DNA from: SIG622 sp045652245
GTDB lineage: Bacteria; Bacillota; Clostridia; Oscillospirales; CAG-382
DNA length: 64,000 nucleotides
Assembly: GCA_045652245.1 (NCBI GenBank)
Contig: JAZRTY010000034.1
Location: 1 to 64,000 of the forward strand
Direction of reading: 5' to 3'
Within the stretch, counting starts at the first letter, position 1. Every line of letters begins with the position of its first letter. The translations under genes were made by a program, and so were the position numbers. The notes below the pieces were generated by a model. The model worked only from the letters and a program-made list of their open reading frames with translations, did not search any database and was not told the DNA's origin. Below are positions 1-7,620 of this stretch, piece after piece.

Positions 1-7
1 GTTTCAT
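1..7 (-). CDS. 5' end of an unidentified gene leaving the window on the left
   Basis: A minus-strand ATG sits at 7-5, eight bases after a perfect GGAGG (complement of 16-20). Only the first two codons (Met-Lys) lie in the window, so the product cannot be named. The gene is included because the Shine-Dalgarno/start pair is excellent and because its SD lies inside a long inverted repeat (12-25 with 67-80). Confidence 0.5.
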
Positions 8-11
8 AGAT

Positions 12-80
12 AAATCCTCCAAATGTTATTTTTAGTTTTGACTGGCAGGTCTTAACTATTTTATCACATTTGGAGGATTT
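12..80 (-). promoter_or_regulatory. 14-bp perfect inverted repeat covering the SD of the left-hand gene
   Basis: Bases 12-25 and 67-80 are exact reverse complements (14 of 14) separated by 41 bases. On the minus strand the downstream arm contains the GGAGG and the upstream arm is its anti-SD, so a transcript starting above 80 could hide the start region in a stem. A weak TAAAAT -10 (complement of 58-63) inside the loop could instead make the repeat a DNA operator. Read on the plus strand the right arm runs into TTTTTT, so a plus-strand terminator with a large loop is a third reading. Confidence 0.5.
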
Positions 81-104
81 TTTCTCACCGGTTAACCTTT
101 TTTG

Positions 105-127
105 AACCACGCGACTATCGCGTGGTT
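105..127. terminator. GC-rich hairpin between the left-hand gene and ywlG
   Basis: Arms 105-113 and 119-127 form a perfect 9-bp stem with a 5-base loop. A short T-rich tract follows on the plus strand and none on the minus strand. It may be a second terminator or a stabilising stem; its role is uncertain. Confidence 0.45.
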
Positions 128-143
128 TTCTTTAGACAAACGA

Positions 144-174
144 AAAAATGTTCCCTATCAAAGGGAACATTTTT
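144..174 (-). terminator. intrinsic terminator of ywlG
   Basis: Arms 144-155 and 163-174 form a 12-bp stem. On the minus strand the GGGAACATT arm ends in a run of Ts, directly after the ywlG stop codon. Confidence 0.75.
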
Positions 175-179
175 TGACA

Positions 180-731
180 TTAACCTAATTCCGGATTGTA
201 AATCGCCCTCTCGCCGCCAACATATTTACATCTGCTTCTGGCAAAGGTCACAGGCGCCTCTCCGAGCATTTTTATACTTGTACGCACAGGCACACAGACC
301 TTCTTTATGTGCATACCGATAAGGGTGTTTCCGATATCAATTCCAATATTAGCTGATACCTCTTCCACAAGGTAAGGTTCATTCATTCCTTTGTAAGCAC
401 TTGTAGCAAATGCACCACCGGCGTGCGCATGAGGAATTGCATTTACTCTTGAAAGATTGTATTTCTTTGCACATTCCTTTTCAACAACAAGGCTTCGATT
501 AAGATGTTCACAGCATTGAGCTGCAAGATAGAGCTTATGAGCGTCACAGAAGCTTTTGACGGTTTCAAAAATCACCTTTGCGGCTTCCTCGTTTCCACCT
601 GTGCCTATTTTCCTACCGAGCACTTCACTGCTGCTGCAGCCAACGACAAGTATGTCCCCTTCTTCGACCTTTGATACTTCGTAAAGCTCACTCAGAGCTG
701 TTTCAAGGTCTTTTTTTATTTTCTGATACAT
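180..731 (-). CDS. YwlG / UPF0340 (DUF436, TIGR01440) family protein
   Basis: The 183-residue product matches the UPF0340 family of Firmicutes in length and sequence, with the GCSSSEVLG stretch near residue 33, CCEHLNRSLV in the middle, and a His-rich HAHAGGA patch. The family is conserved and probably soluble and cytoplasmic; its biochemical role is unknown to me. The start is placed at the ATG at 731 because GGAGG lies at the right distance. An ATG ten codons upstream has no better SD. It appears monocistronic, with its own terminator downstream. Confidence 0.85.
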   Translation of the reverse strand: MYQKIKKDLETALSELYEVSKVEEGDILVVGCSSSEVLGRKIGTGGNEEAAKVIFETVKSFCDAHKLYLAAQCCEHLNRSLVVEKECAKKYNLSRVNAIPHAHAGGAFATSAYKGMNEPYLVEEVSANIGIDIGNTLIGMHIKKVCVPVRTSIKMLGEAPVTFARSRCKYVGGERAIYNPELG

Positions 732-785
732 TTTTATGCCTCCATATAAATCTTGTACCAATTATACAACAATAATTTATAACAG

Positions 786-1580
786 TCAAGGCTTTTTATT
801 TAAACAAATATTCAAAACTCCACTCATAAGAAGAATTGTATTGGTGATATTCAACCACACAAGAAGCATAATAACGTTTCCGATAGATCCGTAAACTACC
901 GAATAGTCGGCTACTTCTCCTGCGTAATATGAAAAAAGTACCGAAATTACAATCCAGACCATGACGGCAATAATTACCCCTTTTGAGAAATATGTGAACT
1001 TTACCTTTTCACCACATTCAAGGAACTGAATAAGATTTATTACAAAATAAGCATAAAAAGCTAAAACGGTAAAGCCGAGAAAAACTATTACATTCTCATT
1101 TATATACTCAAACCCCATAAGATTCAGAAAACCATCAGCAAAGAAAACGACAAAAACTGCGACATAAAACAGTACAAGCAAACCGATTGACAGAAGAAAG
1201 GAAAACAACCAATCAGAAATAAAGCTGATTTTTCTGACTGTTCCGTATATATCACGAATTGAAAGGCGATAATTTCTGATATATCTTGACAGAGAATAAA
1301 AGGTAAGGACAGCTCCTGTATACATAAAGCCAACATTATTGCTTTCCCCGATTTCCCCGAGATATGAAAGGGCAAACTCTGTTACGGGCTGCGGAATTAT
1401 GGTGGATATTGGTAGTTCAAAGCTTGAAGGAACAATTCTTACAAGAACCGAGTTTACAAACAACAATATCGGGAAGAAGGTAAAGAGCATATAGTAAGAC
1501 AATTGAGCAGACTTTGTCGCTATCCCCTTTTCGATATACATAATTATTATTCTTTTAGAGAAATCAAATAATTTTTTCAA
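786..1580 (-). CDS. YihY/BrkB-family inner membrane protein
   Basis: The product has about 265 residues and roughly six hydrophobic segments. The N-terminal SAQLSYYMLFTFFPILLF stretch is the family hallmark (A-x-x-Y-x-x-x-x-S-x-x-P type). YihY/BrkB proteins are integral membrane proteins of unsettled function; older annotations as RNase BN are wrong. A TTG at 1580 is the preferred start because a GGGGG SD lies just before it; another TTG at 1598 is possible. It is divergent from rluA. Confidence 0.8.
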   Translation of the reverse strand: MKKLFDFSKRIIIMYIEKGIATKSAQLSYYMLFTFFPILLFVNSVLVRIVPSSFELPISTIIPQPVTEFALSYLGEIGESNNVGFMYTGAVLTFYSLSRYIRNYRLSIRDIYGTVRKISFISDWLFSFLLSIGLLVLFYVAVFVVFFADGFLNLMGFEYINENVIVFLGFTVLAFYAYFVINLIQFLECGEKVKFTYFSKGVIIAVMVWIVISVLFSYYAGEVADYSVVYGSIGNVIMLLVWLNITNTILLMSGVLNICLNKKP

Positions 1581-1615
1581 CTTTTCCCCCACAATCAACT
1601 ATTTACGAATTACAC

Positions 1616-1644
1616 TTGAATTCTTTAATATTTTATGTTATATT
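1616..1644 (+). promoter_or_regulatory. sigma-A promoter for the RluA-family gene
   Basis: TTGAAT at 1616-1621 and TATATT at 1639-1644 are separated by exactly 17 bases and lie about 35 bases before the start codon. Confidence 0.7.
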
Positions 1645-1676
1645 ATATGTATTACTTGAGGAAGGAGTTTGATGCT

Positions 1677-2687
1677 ATGAGAACTTTAACGGTTTATAAA
1701 AACGATGCGGGTCAAAGACTTGACAAGTTTCTGTCAAAGGCACTTGTCAATATTCCGAAATCACTTCTTTACAAGTATTTTAGACTAAAAAGCTTCAAAA
1801 TAAACGGTGTTCGTGCGTCTGCTGAGCAGATTCTCTCTGAGGGTGACATAATTACTCTTTACATAAGTGACGAATTTTTCCCCGAAACCGAAGACAGTAT
1901 AGACGATGAAATAAAATATTCTGCACCTCACTTGACTTTGAAGGCAGATGAAATCATCTATGAGGACAATAACATTATAATTGTCGACAAGAGTGCAGGT
2001 GAAACTGTACACTCGTCAGTATCGGATGAAAAAATGTCATCAGACAATATTTTTCTGATTGACAGAGTTATCGGTTATCTTTTCAAAAACGGGAAGTTCA
2101 ATCCGAAGAATGAGCTATCCTTTACCCCTGCCCTTTGTCACAGGCTTGACAGAAATACAGGTGGACTTATTATATGTGCCAAAAATGCTGTATCACTTCG
2201 TATTATGAATGAGAAAATCAAAAACCGTGAAATTGAGAAGACATATTATTGTGAAACAAACGGTATTCCAAAGGTACGCAGTGCGACACTCAAAGACTTT
2301 CTTTACAGGGACAAAAAGAAAGGCAGAGTATATATTTTTCCAACACGTGAGGATGCAAAGAAGGCACTTAAAATCAAGTATGACGATGACATAAAAACTG
2401 TTATTACAAAATACAATGTCCAAAAGGTAATTGGCAAGAATGCGCTGTTATCGGTTGACCTGATTACAGGCAGAACTCATCAGATACGAGCTCATATGGC
2501 CTATATTGGTCATCCGCTTGTAGGCGACGGAAAATACGGTAAAATTGAAAATAAAGACAATTACCAGCATCTGTATGCTTACAAATTGAAATTTGCATTT
2601 ACAAACCCTTCAGGCGAGCTTTCTTATCTTAACGGAAAGACTTTTACCGGCAAAGGCGCAGAATTTATGAAAAAATATGGCATATAA
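1677..2687 (+). CDS. RluA-family pseudouridine synthase
   Basis: This 336-residue enzyme isomerises uridines in rRNA or tRNA. An N-terminal S4-like RNA-binding region covers about residues 10-65 (AGQRLDKFLS start). The catalytic motif HRLDRNTGG is at about 155-163 with Asp158 as the expected nucleophile, and the C-terminal GRTHQIRAHM motif is present. The usual Ser after TG in the motif is Gly here (TGG). The start at 1677 is chosen for its GGAAGGAG SD; an upstream in-frame ATG adds 14 atypical residues. The target uridine cannot be inferred. Confidence 0.9.
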   Translation: MRTLTVYKNDAGQRLDKFLSKALVNIPKSLLYKYFRLKSFKINGVRASAEQILSEGDIITLYISDEFFPETEDSIDDEIKYSAPHLTLKADEIIYEDNNIIIVDKSAGETVHSSVSDEKMSSDNIFLIDRVIGYLFKNGKFNPKNELSFTPALCHRLDRNTGGLIICAKNAVSLRIMNEKIKNREIEKTYYCETNGIPKVRSATLKDFLYRDKKKGRVYIFPTREDAKKALKIKYDDDIKTVITKYNVQKVIGKNALLSVDLITGRTHQIRAHMAYIGHPLVGDGKYGKIENKDNYQHLYAYKLKFAFTNPSGELSYLNGKTFTGKGAEFMKKYGI

Positions 2688-2695
2688 ATATAAAA

Positions 2696-2728
2696 GCCAC
2701 TCGTTTCTTTAGCGAGTGGCACTTTTTT
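2696..2728 (+). terminator. terminator of the RluA-family gene
   Basis: An 8-bp GC-rich stem (2696-2703 with 2713-2720) is followed by ACTTTTTT. Confidence 0.85.
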
Positions 2729-2735
2729 ACAAAGT

Positions 2736-2767
2736 AAAAAAACCCCGGCTCACGCCGAGGTTTTTTG
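2736..2767 (-). terminator. terminator of rplJ-rplL
   Basis: A CCGGC/GCCGAGG stem with one mismatch is flanked by A and T runs. On the minus strand it ends in TTTTTT about 15 bases after the rplL stop. It faces the rluA terminator, closing two convergent units. Confidence 0.85.
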
Positions 2768-2782
2768 ATGTAAGACAAATAA

Positions 2783-3163
2783 TTACTTAATTGTAACCTT
2801 TGCACCAGCTGCTTCGAGCTGTGTCTTAAGAGCTTCAGCGTCTTCCTTAGATACGCCTTCCTTAAGAACCTTAGGAGCGCCTTCAACGAGGTCCTTAGCT
2901 TCCTTAAGTCCAAGACCTGTGATTTCACGAACAACCTTGATAACGTTGAGCTTAGAAGCGCCTGCTTCTGTAAGTTCTACGTTAAATTCTGTCTGTTCAG
3001 CTGCAGCTGCTGCAGGAGCTGCTGCACCGGGAGCTGCTGCTACAGCTACGGGAGCTGCAGATACACCAAATTCCTCTTCGATTGCCTTAACGAGGTCTGC
3101 GAGTTCAAGAATAGTAAGACCCTTGATTTCTTCAAGGATAGCAAGTGACTTTTCTGTTGCCAT
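2783..3163 (-). CDS. rplL: 50S ribosomal protein L7/L12
   Basis: This 126-residue stalk protein recruits translation GTPases to the 50S subunit. The N-terminal dimerisation helix (to about residue 35), an Ala/Pro/Gly-rich hinge (about 36-55) and the C-terminal domain with the KVVREITGLGLKEAKDLVE signature are all present. GGAGG precedes the ATG. It follows rplJ by 126 bases in the same transcript. Unlike most Firmicutes, rpoB does not follow: a strong terminator and a convergent gene come next. Confidence 0.98.
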   Translation of the reverse strand: MATEKSLAILEEIKGLTILELADLVKAIEEEFGVSAAPVAVAAAPGAAAPAAAAAEQTEFNVELTEAGASKLNVIKVVREITGLGLKEAKDLVEGAPKVLKEGVSKEDAEALKTQLEAAGAKVTIK

Positions 3164-3289
3164 TTTAAATTTCCTCCAAATTCATAAATTTCGGTGACAT
3201 TTCACCGTACTTTAGTATTTTTCGCATCTTTGCGATTGTAATTTTGCTATACATTTATAGCGATTTTTAAAGAATTACGCCTGCGAGTA

Positions 3290-3898
3290 TTATTCAGCTG
3301 CAGGAGCTTCTTCAGCAGGTGCTGCTTCTTCAGCGGGAGCCGCTTCTTCAGCAGGAGCTGCTTCCTCTGCAGGTGCTGCTGCTTCTTCTTCCTTTGCCGC
3401 AGGAGCCATATCGCCCTTGTCAACAACAGCCTGAAGAGCAATAGCAAGACCGTAAAGGCTGGACTGCATAGAACCGAGCATCTGGCAAAGGAGAGTTTCC
3501 TTTGAAGGAATAGCTGCGAGAGCCTCTACTTCCTTAACGTCGATTACTCTGCCATCGATAAAGCCTGCCTTAACAGTAAACTTTTCATTGTCTTTTGCGA
3601 AATTACAGAGAACCTTTGCAGGAGCAATTGGATCATCACTGATAGCAATAGCTGTCATACCTTCGAGAACGGGATCCATTCCTTCAAGCCCTGCTTCATC
3701 GCATGCCTTCTTGATGTATGTGTTCTTTACAACTCTGTAATCAACACCAGCCTCACGAAGCTTACGACGGAGCTTTGTGTCATCTTCAACTGTGATTCCA
3801 CAGTAATTTACGAGAACACCACTTTCTGCACCCTTGATCTTCTCAACGAGTTCTGCAAGCATTACTTTCTTCTGTTCGAGAATCTTTGCACTTGGCAT
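3290..3898 (-). CDS. rplJ: 50S ribosomal protein L10 with an Ala/Glu/Pro repeat tail
   Basis: The 202-residue L10 anchors L7/L12 to 23S rRNA. The body (about residues 1-170) is canonical, with AxxLVNYCGITV-like and YRVVKNT segments. The last 30 or so residues are a tandem repeat of about five residues (AAPAEE units), which makes the protein longer than the usual 165-175 residues. The start at 3898 follows GGAGGTGA; the upstream in-frame extension is leader RNA, not protein. Expression should be autoregulated through the L10 leader upstream. Confidence 0.97.
   Translation of the reverse strand: MPSAKILEQKKVMLAELVEKIKGAESGVLVNYCGITVEDDTKLRRKLREAGVDYRVVKNTYIKKACDEAGLEGMDPVLEGMTAIAISDDPIAPAKVLCNFAKDNEKFTVKAGFIDGRVIDVKEVEALAAIPSKETLLCQMLGSMQSSLYGLAIALQAVVDKGDMAPAAKEEEAAAPAEEAAPAEEAAPAEEAAPAEEAPAAE
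3293..3400 (-). repeat. coding tandem repeat in the 3' end of rplJ
   Basis: Units of about 15-18 bases encoding A-A-P-A-E-E are repeated four to five times with third-position variation. This points to protein-level retention rather than very recent slippage. Confidence 0.7.
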
Positions 3899-4107
3899 TT
3901 GTGTTTCACCTCCTATTAAATTTAAAGGATTTCTTACGAAGTCCTCATTGTCGGTTGACGGAAGGATTGACACATATATCAAAAATTGCTCTGCGACCAA
4001 ATAGACACAGAGCAACATAAACAATATCATTGTCAATGCTTTCCTCGACAGGCGAATTGAATTCCAATTCGTTAGAGCCTTTCGGCAACCTGCTTTCTTA
4101 GGTCAAC
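3899..4107 (-). ncRNA. L10 (rplJ) leader RNA with attenuator
   Basis: The transcript from the promoter at 4114-4142 has an untranslated leader of about 200 nt. Its first part (about 4040-4105) contains a GCAGG arm and a CCUGUCGAGG arm around a GCC-GAAA-GGC hairpin, matching the known kink-turn L10-binding motif. A terminator-like stem (3981-4016) follows, then the rplJ SD. By analogy with the L10 leader family, excess L10-L12 complex would bind and favour termination. Confidence 0.85.
3981..4016 (-). terminator. attenuator stem inside the L10 leader
   Basis: On the minus strand TTGCTCTGTG pairs with CGCAGAGCAA across a 10-nt loop and is followed by TTTTTG. It lies between the L10-binding fold and the rplJ start. 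Confidence 0.75.
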
Positions 4108-4113
4108 ACGAAT

Positions 4114-4142
4114 ATTATATCACAAACTTTTTTATTTGTCAA
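4114..4142 (-). promoter_or_regulatory. perfect consensus sigma-A promoter of rplJL
   Basis: TTGACA (complement of 4137-4142) and TATAAT (complement of 4114-4119) are 17 bases apart. Both hexamers are exact consensus. The -35 box overlaps the last codons of the upstream ClpP-like gene. Confidence 0.9.
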
Positions 4143-4944
4143 GAGTTTTTTTGCTTTTTTGTTTCTTTTCTCCCATTTTCTTCTTTTTTACTAAATCTTT
4201 AAGACAATTCATAGCGTCAGACAGACCTCCTATACTATCAATAAGTCCTATTTCAACTGCAATATTGCCGTCAATTACACTTCCGACATCTGTTGCAATT
4301 TCGTCGGTTTCCATCATAAGCTCAAGAAGCTTTGATTTTTCTGCTTTTGAGTGCGTTACAATAAAATCAAGAATTCTGTCCTGCATCTTTGAGAAATAGG
4401 TAAAGGTTTGTGGAACTCCGATTACAAGCCCATTCATTCTCACGGGATGCAGTGTCATTGTAGCCGACGGGACTATAAAGGATTTATCGGCACAAACAGC
4501 AAGTGGAACTCCGATTGAATGGCCACCACCGAGAACAAGTGCGACGCTGGGTTTACTCATGCCGGCAATTGTTTCAGCAATAGCAAGTCCTGCTTCAACG
4601 TCACCACCGACGGTATTAAGAAGCAACAGTAGTCCGTCAACGTCCTGGCTATCCTCAATTCCGACAAGTTGCGGGAGAATATGCTCATACTTTGTACTCT
4701 TTGATTGTGGTGACAAAACCGAATGTCCTTCAACCTGCCCTGCGATTATTATTGAGTGTATTGAAATATCACCGTTTTTTGTTGTAATACTTCCTGTATC
4801 CTCAATTCCGATAAATCTTTCGTTGTTTTTTTGGGCAATTTCCTTTTCGTCGTTTCTGTTCTTTTCTTCAAGATTATCATCGTTGTTGGTTTCGTAATTT
4901 GAATGCTTTTGTCTGTAATCCTTGTCTTCTTTTCTTTCTTTCAT
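4132..4944 (-). CDS. ClpP-like serine protease, TepA/YmfB type
   Basis: The 270-residue protein has a charged, low-complexity N-terminus (about residues 1-45), a ClpP/crotonase fold core, and a Lys-rich tail. The nucleophile Ser143 sits in GGGHSIG and His166 in TLHPVRM, matching the ClpP Ser-His arrangement. NTVGGDVEAG corresponds to the oxyanion region. This is the TepA (translocation-enhancing) branch, not housekeeping ClpP. GGAG precedes the ATG. The SD lies only a few bases after the aminopeptidase terminator, so transcription depends on read-through or a promoter inside that gene. Confidence 0.85.
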   Translation of the reverse strand: MKERKEDKDYRQKHSNYETNNDDNLEEKNRNDEKEIAQKNNERFIGIEDTGSITTKNGDISIHSIIIAGQVEGHSVLSPQSKSTKYEHILPQLVGIEDSQDVDGLLLLLNTVGGDVEAGLAIAETIAGMSKPSVALVLGGGHSIGVPLAVCADKSFIVPSATMTLHPVRMNGLVIGVPQTFTYFSKMQDRILDFIVTHSKAEKSKLLELMMETDEIATDVGSVIDGNIAVEIGLIDSIGGLSDAMNCLKDLVKKKKMGEKKQKSKKTLDK

Positions 4945-4955
4945 ATTTTACTCCA

Positions 4956-5005
4956 TAAAAAAACTCCGTATTTTGACATATTTTCTGTCAAAGCACGGAG
5001 TTTTA
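4956..5005 (-). terminator. terminator between the M18 aminopeptidase and the ClpP-like gene
   Basis: ACTCCGT/ACGGAGT outer arms and a TTTGACA/TGTCAAA inner stem form a long hairpin ending in seven Ts on the minus strand. The T run is followed almost at once by the SD of the next gene. Confidence 0.8.
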
Positions 5006-5013
5006 TTCATATA

Positions 5014-6417
5014 TCAGCGAAGAAAGAATGCTTTAAAAGCTTTGTGTGTCATATAAACATCGGTTTTTGATACAACCTCATACGGCGCATGCATTGACAA
5101 AACAGGAACTCCAACGTCGATTGTGTCGACATTAAGCTCGGAAATATATTTTGCAACAGTTCCGCCACCACCAATATCAACCTTTCCAAGCTCGGCTGTT
5201 TGCCAGAGAACATTATTACTGTCAAGAATGTTTCTGATTTCTCCACAAAATTCGGCAGATGCATCGTTCGTACTGTACTTACCACCACTACCTGTATATT
5301 TTGTAACAACTACACCGGAATTTATAAAACAAGCATTTCTTTTTTCATAAACCTCTGCAAAATTAGGGTCATAGCAGGCATTTACGTCAGCTGACAGGCA
5401 CTTTGAATTTGCCATCATCTGTCTGAAGTTTGCACCACACGAAATACAGATTTCCGAAAGCATATTTGTAAAGGCATGGGATTTCATACCTGTATTTCCG
5501 TCGCTGCCTGTTTCTTCCTTGTCTGCAAGAATTGAAACAATAGTCTTTTTTGGGTTTTCCTTTGCAGCTTCAAGAGTTGCTGTAATAATCGGATAAGCAC
5601 AAACCTTATCGTCATGGCCGTAGGCAATAATCATACTTCTGTCAAAGCCTAAATCACGACACTTACCTACAGGAACAAGGCAAAGCTCGGAGGAGAGAAA
5701 ATCTGCTTCGACGATTCCATATTTTTCGTTTAGAAGTGACAAAACTGCAAGTTTTATTTTTTCGGAAATTTTTTCGTCATCATAGGGTCTGCTTCCGACA
5801 AGAATATTCAGGTTTTCCCCTGCTATAAGCTTTGAAACAGGTCTCTGTACATCTCTGTCAAGATGTGGCAAAAGGTCATTTATACAGAAAACAGGATCGT
5901 ATTCATCCTCGCCGATTTCAACATCAAGCACACTTCCATCGCCCTTTACTATAACACCGTGAAGTGCAAGTGGAATTGTCGGCCATTGATACTTTTTAAT
6001 TCCACCATAATAGTGTGTCTTGAAGAACGCCATTCCACCGTCTTCATATAATGGATTTTGTTTAAGGTCAATTCTCGGACTGTCAATGTGTGCTGCAGCA
6101 ATACTCACACCATTTTCAAGAGCCTCGCTTCCGAACACTACAAGATACAGCGCCTTTCCTCTGTTATTAAAGAAAACCTTATCCCCTGCTTTGTATTTCT
6201 TTCCGTACTCAAACTCGGTAAAGCCCTCTGCCTTTGCAATTTTTACTGCTTCCCTTGTTGCGTCTCTTTCGGTCTTTGAGGTGTCAAGAAATTTTTTGTA
6301 GTCTTCACAATAACCGTATGCCACATCAAGCTCTTCTTTTGGCAGCACCTCATACGCATTTTTCTTATTCAGAAACAGTCTTTCACGCAATTCTTCTGCT
6401 TTTGTTTTTTCTGACAT
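5014..6417 (-). CDS. M18-family zinc aminopeptidase
   Basis: The 467-residue cytosolic aminopeptidase I-like enzyme removes N-terminal residues, in this family often acidic ones. Metal ligands are visible in AAHIDSPR (His), in DKEETGSDGNTG (Glu pair and Asp) and near the C-terminus in LSMHAPYE (His). Length and end-to-end similarity fit the bacterial M18 branch. It starts one base from the end of the lytic transglycosylase gene and is the last gene of the prfA operon before a strong terminator. Confidence 0.9.
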   Translation of the reverse strand: MSEKTKAEELRERLFLNKKNAYEVLPKEELDVAYGYCEDYKKFLDTSKTERDATREAVKIAKAEGFTEFEYGKKYKAGDKVFFNNRGKALYLVVFGSEALENGVSIAAAHIDSPRIDLKQNPLYEDGGMAFFKTHYYGGIKKYQWPTIPLALHGVIVKGDGSVLDVEIGEDEYDPVFCINDLLPHLDRDVQRPVSKLIAGENLNILVGSRPYDDEKISEKIKLAVLSLLNEKYGIVEADFLSSELCLVPVGKCRDLGFDRSMIIAYGHDDKVCAYPIITATLEAAKENPKKTIVSILADKEETGSDGNTGMKSHAFTNMLSEICISCGANFRQMMANSKCLSADVNACYDPNFAEVYEKRNACFINSGVVVTKYTGSGGKYSTNDASAEFCGEIRNILDSNNVLWQTAELGKVDIGGGGTVAKYISELNVDTIDVGVPVLSMHAPYEVVSKTDVYMTHKAFKAFFLR

Positions 6418-6418
6418 T

Positions 6419-6979
6419 TTACTCTTTCTCCTTATCTAAAAGCTCTTTATATATTTTTACATTTTTCGTTACCTTTTCAACATAAGCGGCTGTTTCCTCA
6501 AACGGAATATTTATAAGTCTTCCGTCCAGTCCGTATTCCTCGTTTTCAAGCCACCCCCGAACTCTGTTGTCACCTGCATTGTAAGCTGCATAAACAGTTT
6601 CCCACACGCCAAAACGCGAATAAAGATAGCTTAAATAATATGTCCCGTATTTTATATTAACATTCGGATCATACAAAAAGCTTTCATTTGCCGTATCCCC
6701 TGTTTTAGTGCAAAGCCATTCATAGGTCGATGGCATCAGCTGCATAAGTCCGACAGCGCCCTTATAGGATACTGCATCTGCCACGAATGAGCTTTCAGCA
6801 CGCATCACGCCAAGGATAATTTCCGGTGGAACACTGTATTCCTGCGAATACTTCTCTACAATGTCATAATATTTTACGGGATAAAATTTTACTGTAATAT
6901 AATCCTCAATTTTACTCCAGGAAAAACCAATAAAGAGAGAAATTGCAAGTATTGCAACAATAGTGATAATTTTTTTCAT
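6419..6979 (-). CDS. membrane-anchored lytic transglycosylase (Slt/MltE fold)
   Basis: This 186-residue protein cleaves peptidoglycan glycan strands outside the membrane. An N-terminal hydrophobic anchor covers about residues 4-20. The catalytic Glu62 lies in RAESSF, followed by GAVGLMQLMPST and AAYNAG, the classic SLT motifs. It lies in the operon between coaE and the M18 aminopeptidase, which is a conserved clostridial arrangement as far as I recall. Confidence 0.92.
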   Translation of the reverse strand: MKKIITIVAILAISLFIGFSWSKIEDYITVKFYPVKYYDIVEKYSQEYSVPPEIILGVMRAESSFVADAVSYKGAVGLMQLMPSTYEWLCTKTGDTANESFLYDPNVNIKYGTYYLSYLYSRFGVWETVYAAYNAGDNRVRGWLENEEYGLDGRLINIPFEETAAYVEKVTKNVKIYKELLDKEKE

Positions 6980-6998
6980 TATTGCTCCTAAAATTTAT

Positions 6999-7607
6999 TT
7001 AAAAATATTCTTCACGACTCATAAGGTCATTATATATTTGCTCGGCTTTCTGCTTTAGTCCTTTACGGTTTCCGTCGTTATAAACCACGAAGTCACATCT
7101 GTCGATAAAAAATTTATCGTCCTTCTGATTGTCTTGACGCAGAATTGCTGCTTCGCGTGAAATTTTATCTCTTGAGATAATTCTCGAAAGTCTTGTATCA
7201 CTATCAGCTAAAACACACAGAGTAAAATTACAAAATTCGTCAGCACCTGCTTCGAAAAGCTGTGGCGCATCAAGTATAAGGAGCTTTTCCCCTGCAATTT
7301 CACACTCAAAAAGCCACTCTTTTATTTTCTCAATTATATATTTGTGAGTGGTTTTATTCAAATATTCCAGTTCTTTTTTGTCTGAAAACACTATTTGCGC
7401 AACTTTTTTTCTGTCCATCTCGCCATTTGCAAGAATTATCCCCGGACCAAAATGTTTTCCAAGCTCATAAAGGCATTTTGTACCCGGGCGAACAACCTGA
7501 CGTGCTACCAAATCGGTGTCAAGGCTCTTAGCACCAAGACTCTGCATAATGCTGCAAAACTCGCCTTTGCCTGATCCACTCTGACCTGTAACTCCCAGAA
7601 CTATCAT
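6999..7607 (-). CDS. coaE: dephospho-CoA kinase
   Basis: This 202-residue enzyme phosphorylates dephospho-CoA, the last step of coenzyme A synthesis. It begins MIVLGVTGQSGSGKGEF, where the P-loop lysine is followed by Gly instead of the common Ser/Thr. The DTD motif (residues 31-33) and the following VVRPG stretch are typical of CoaE. A GGAGG SD precedes the ATG. The product lies in a translation/cofactor operon downstream of tsaC. Confidence 0.9.
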   Translation of the reverse strand: MIVLGVTGQSGSGKGEFCSIMQSLGAKSLDTDLVARQVVRPGTKCLYELGKHFGPGIILANGEMDRKKVAQIVFSDKKELEYLNKTTHKYIIEKIKEWLFECEIAGEKLLILDAPQLFEAGADEFCNFTLCVLADSDTRLSRIISRDKISREAAILRQDNQKDDKFFIDRCDFVVYNDGNRKGLKQKAEQIYNDLMSREEYF

Positions 7608-7620
7608 TATATGCCTCCGT

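Noticed and set aside
3164..3289. Terminator between rplJ and rplL
   Set aside because: Two small stems (CGGTGA/TCACCG and TCGCA/TGCGA) exist but neither has a T run on the minus strand; processing sites are more likely.
4132..4944. Housekeeping ClpP
   Set aside because: The N-terminus is long and charged, and the active-site context is the TepA/YmfB type rather than canonical ClpP.
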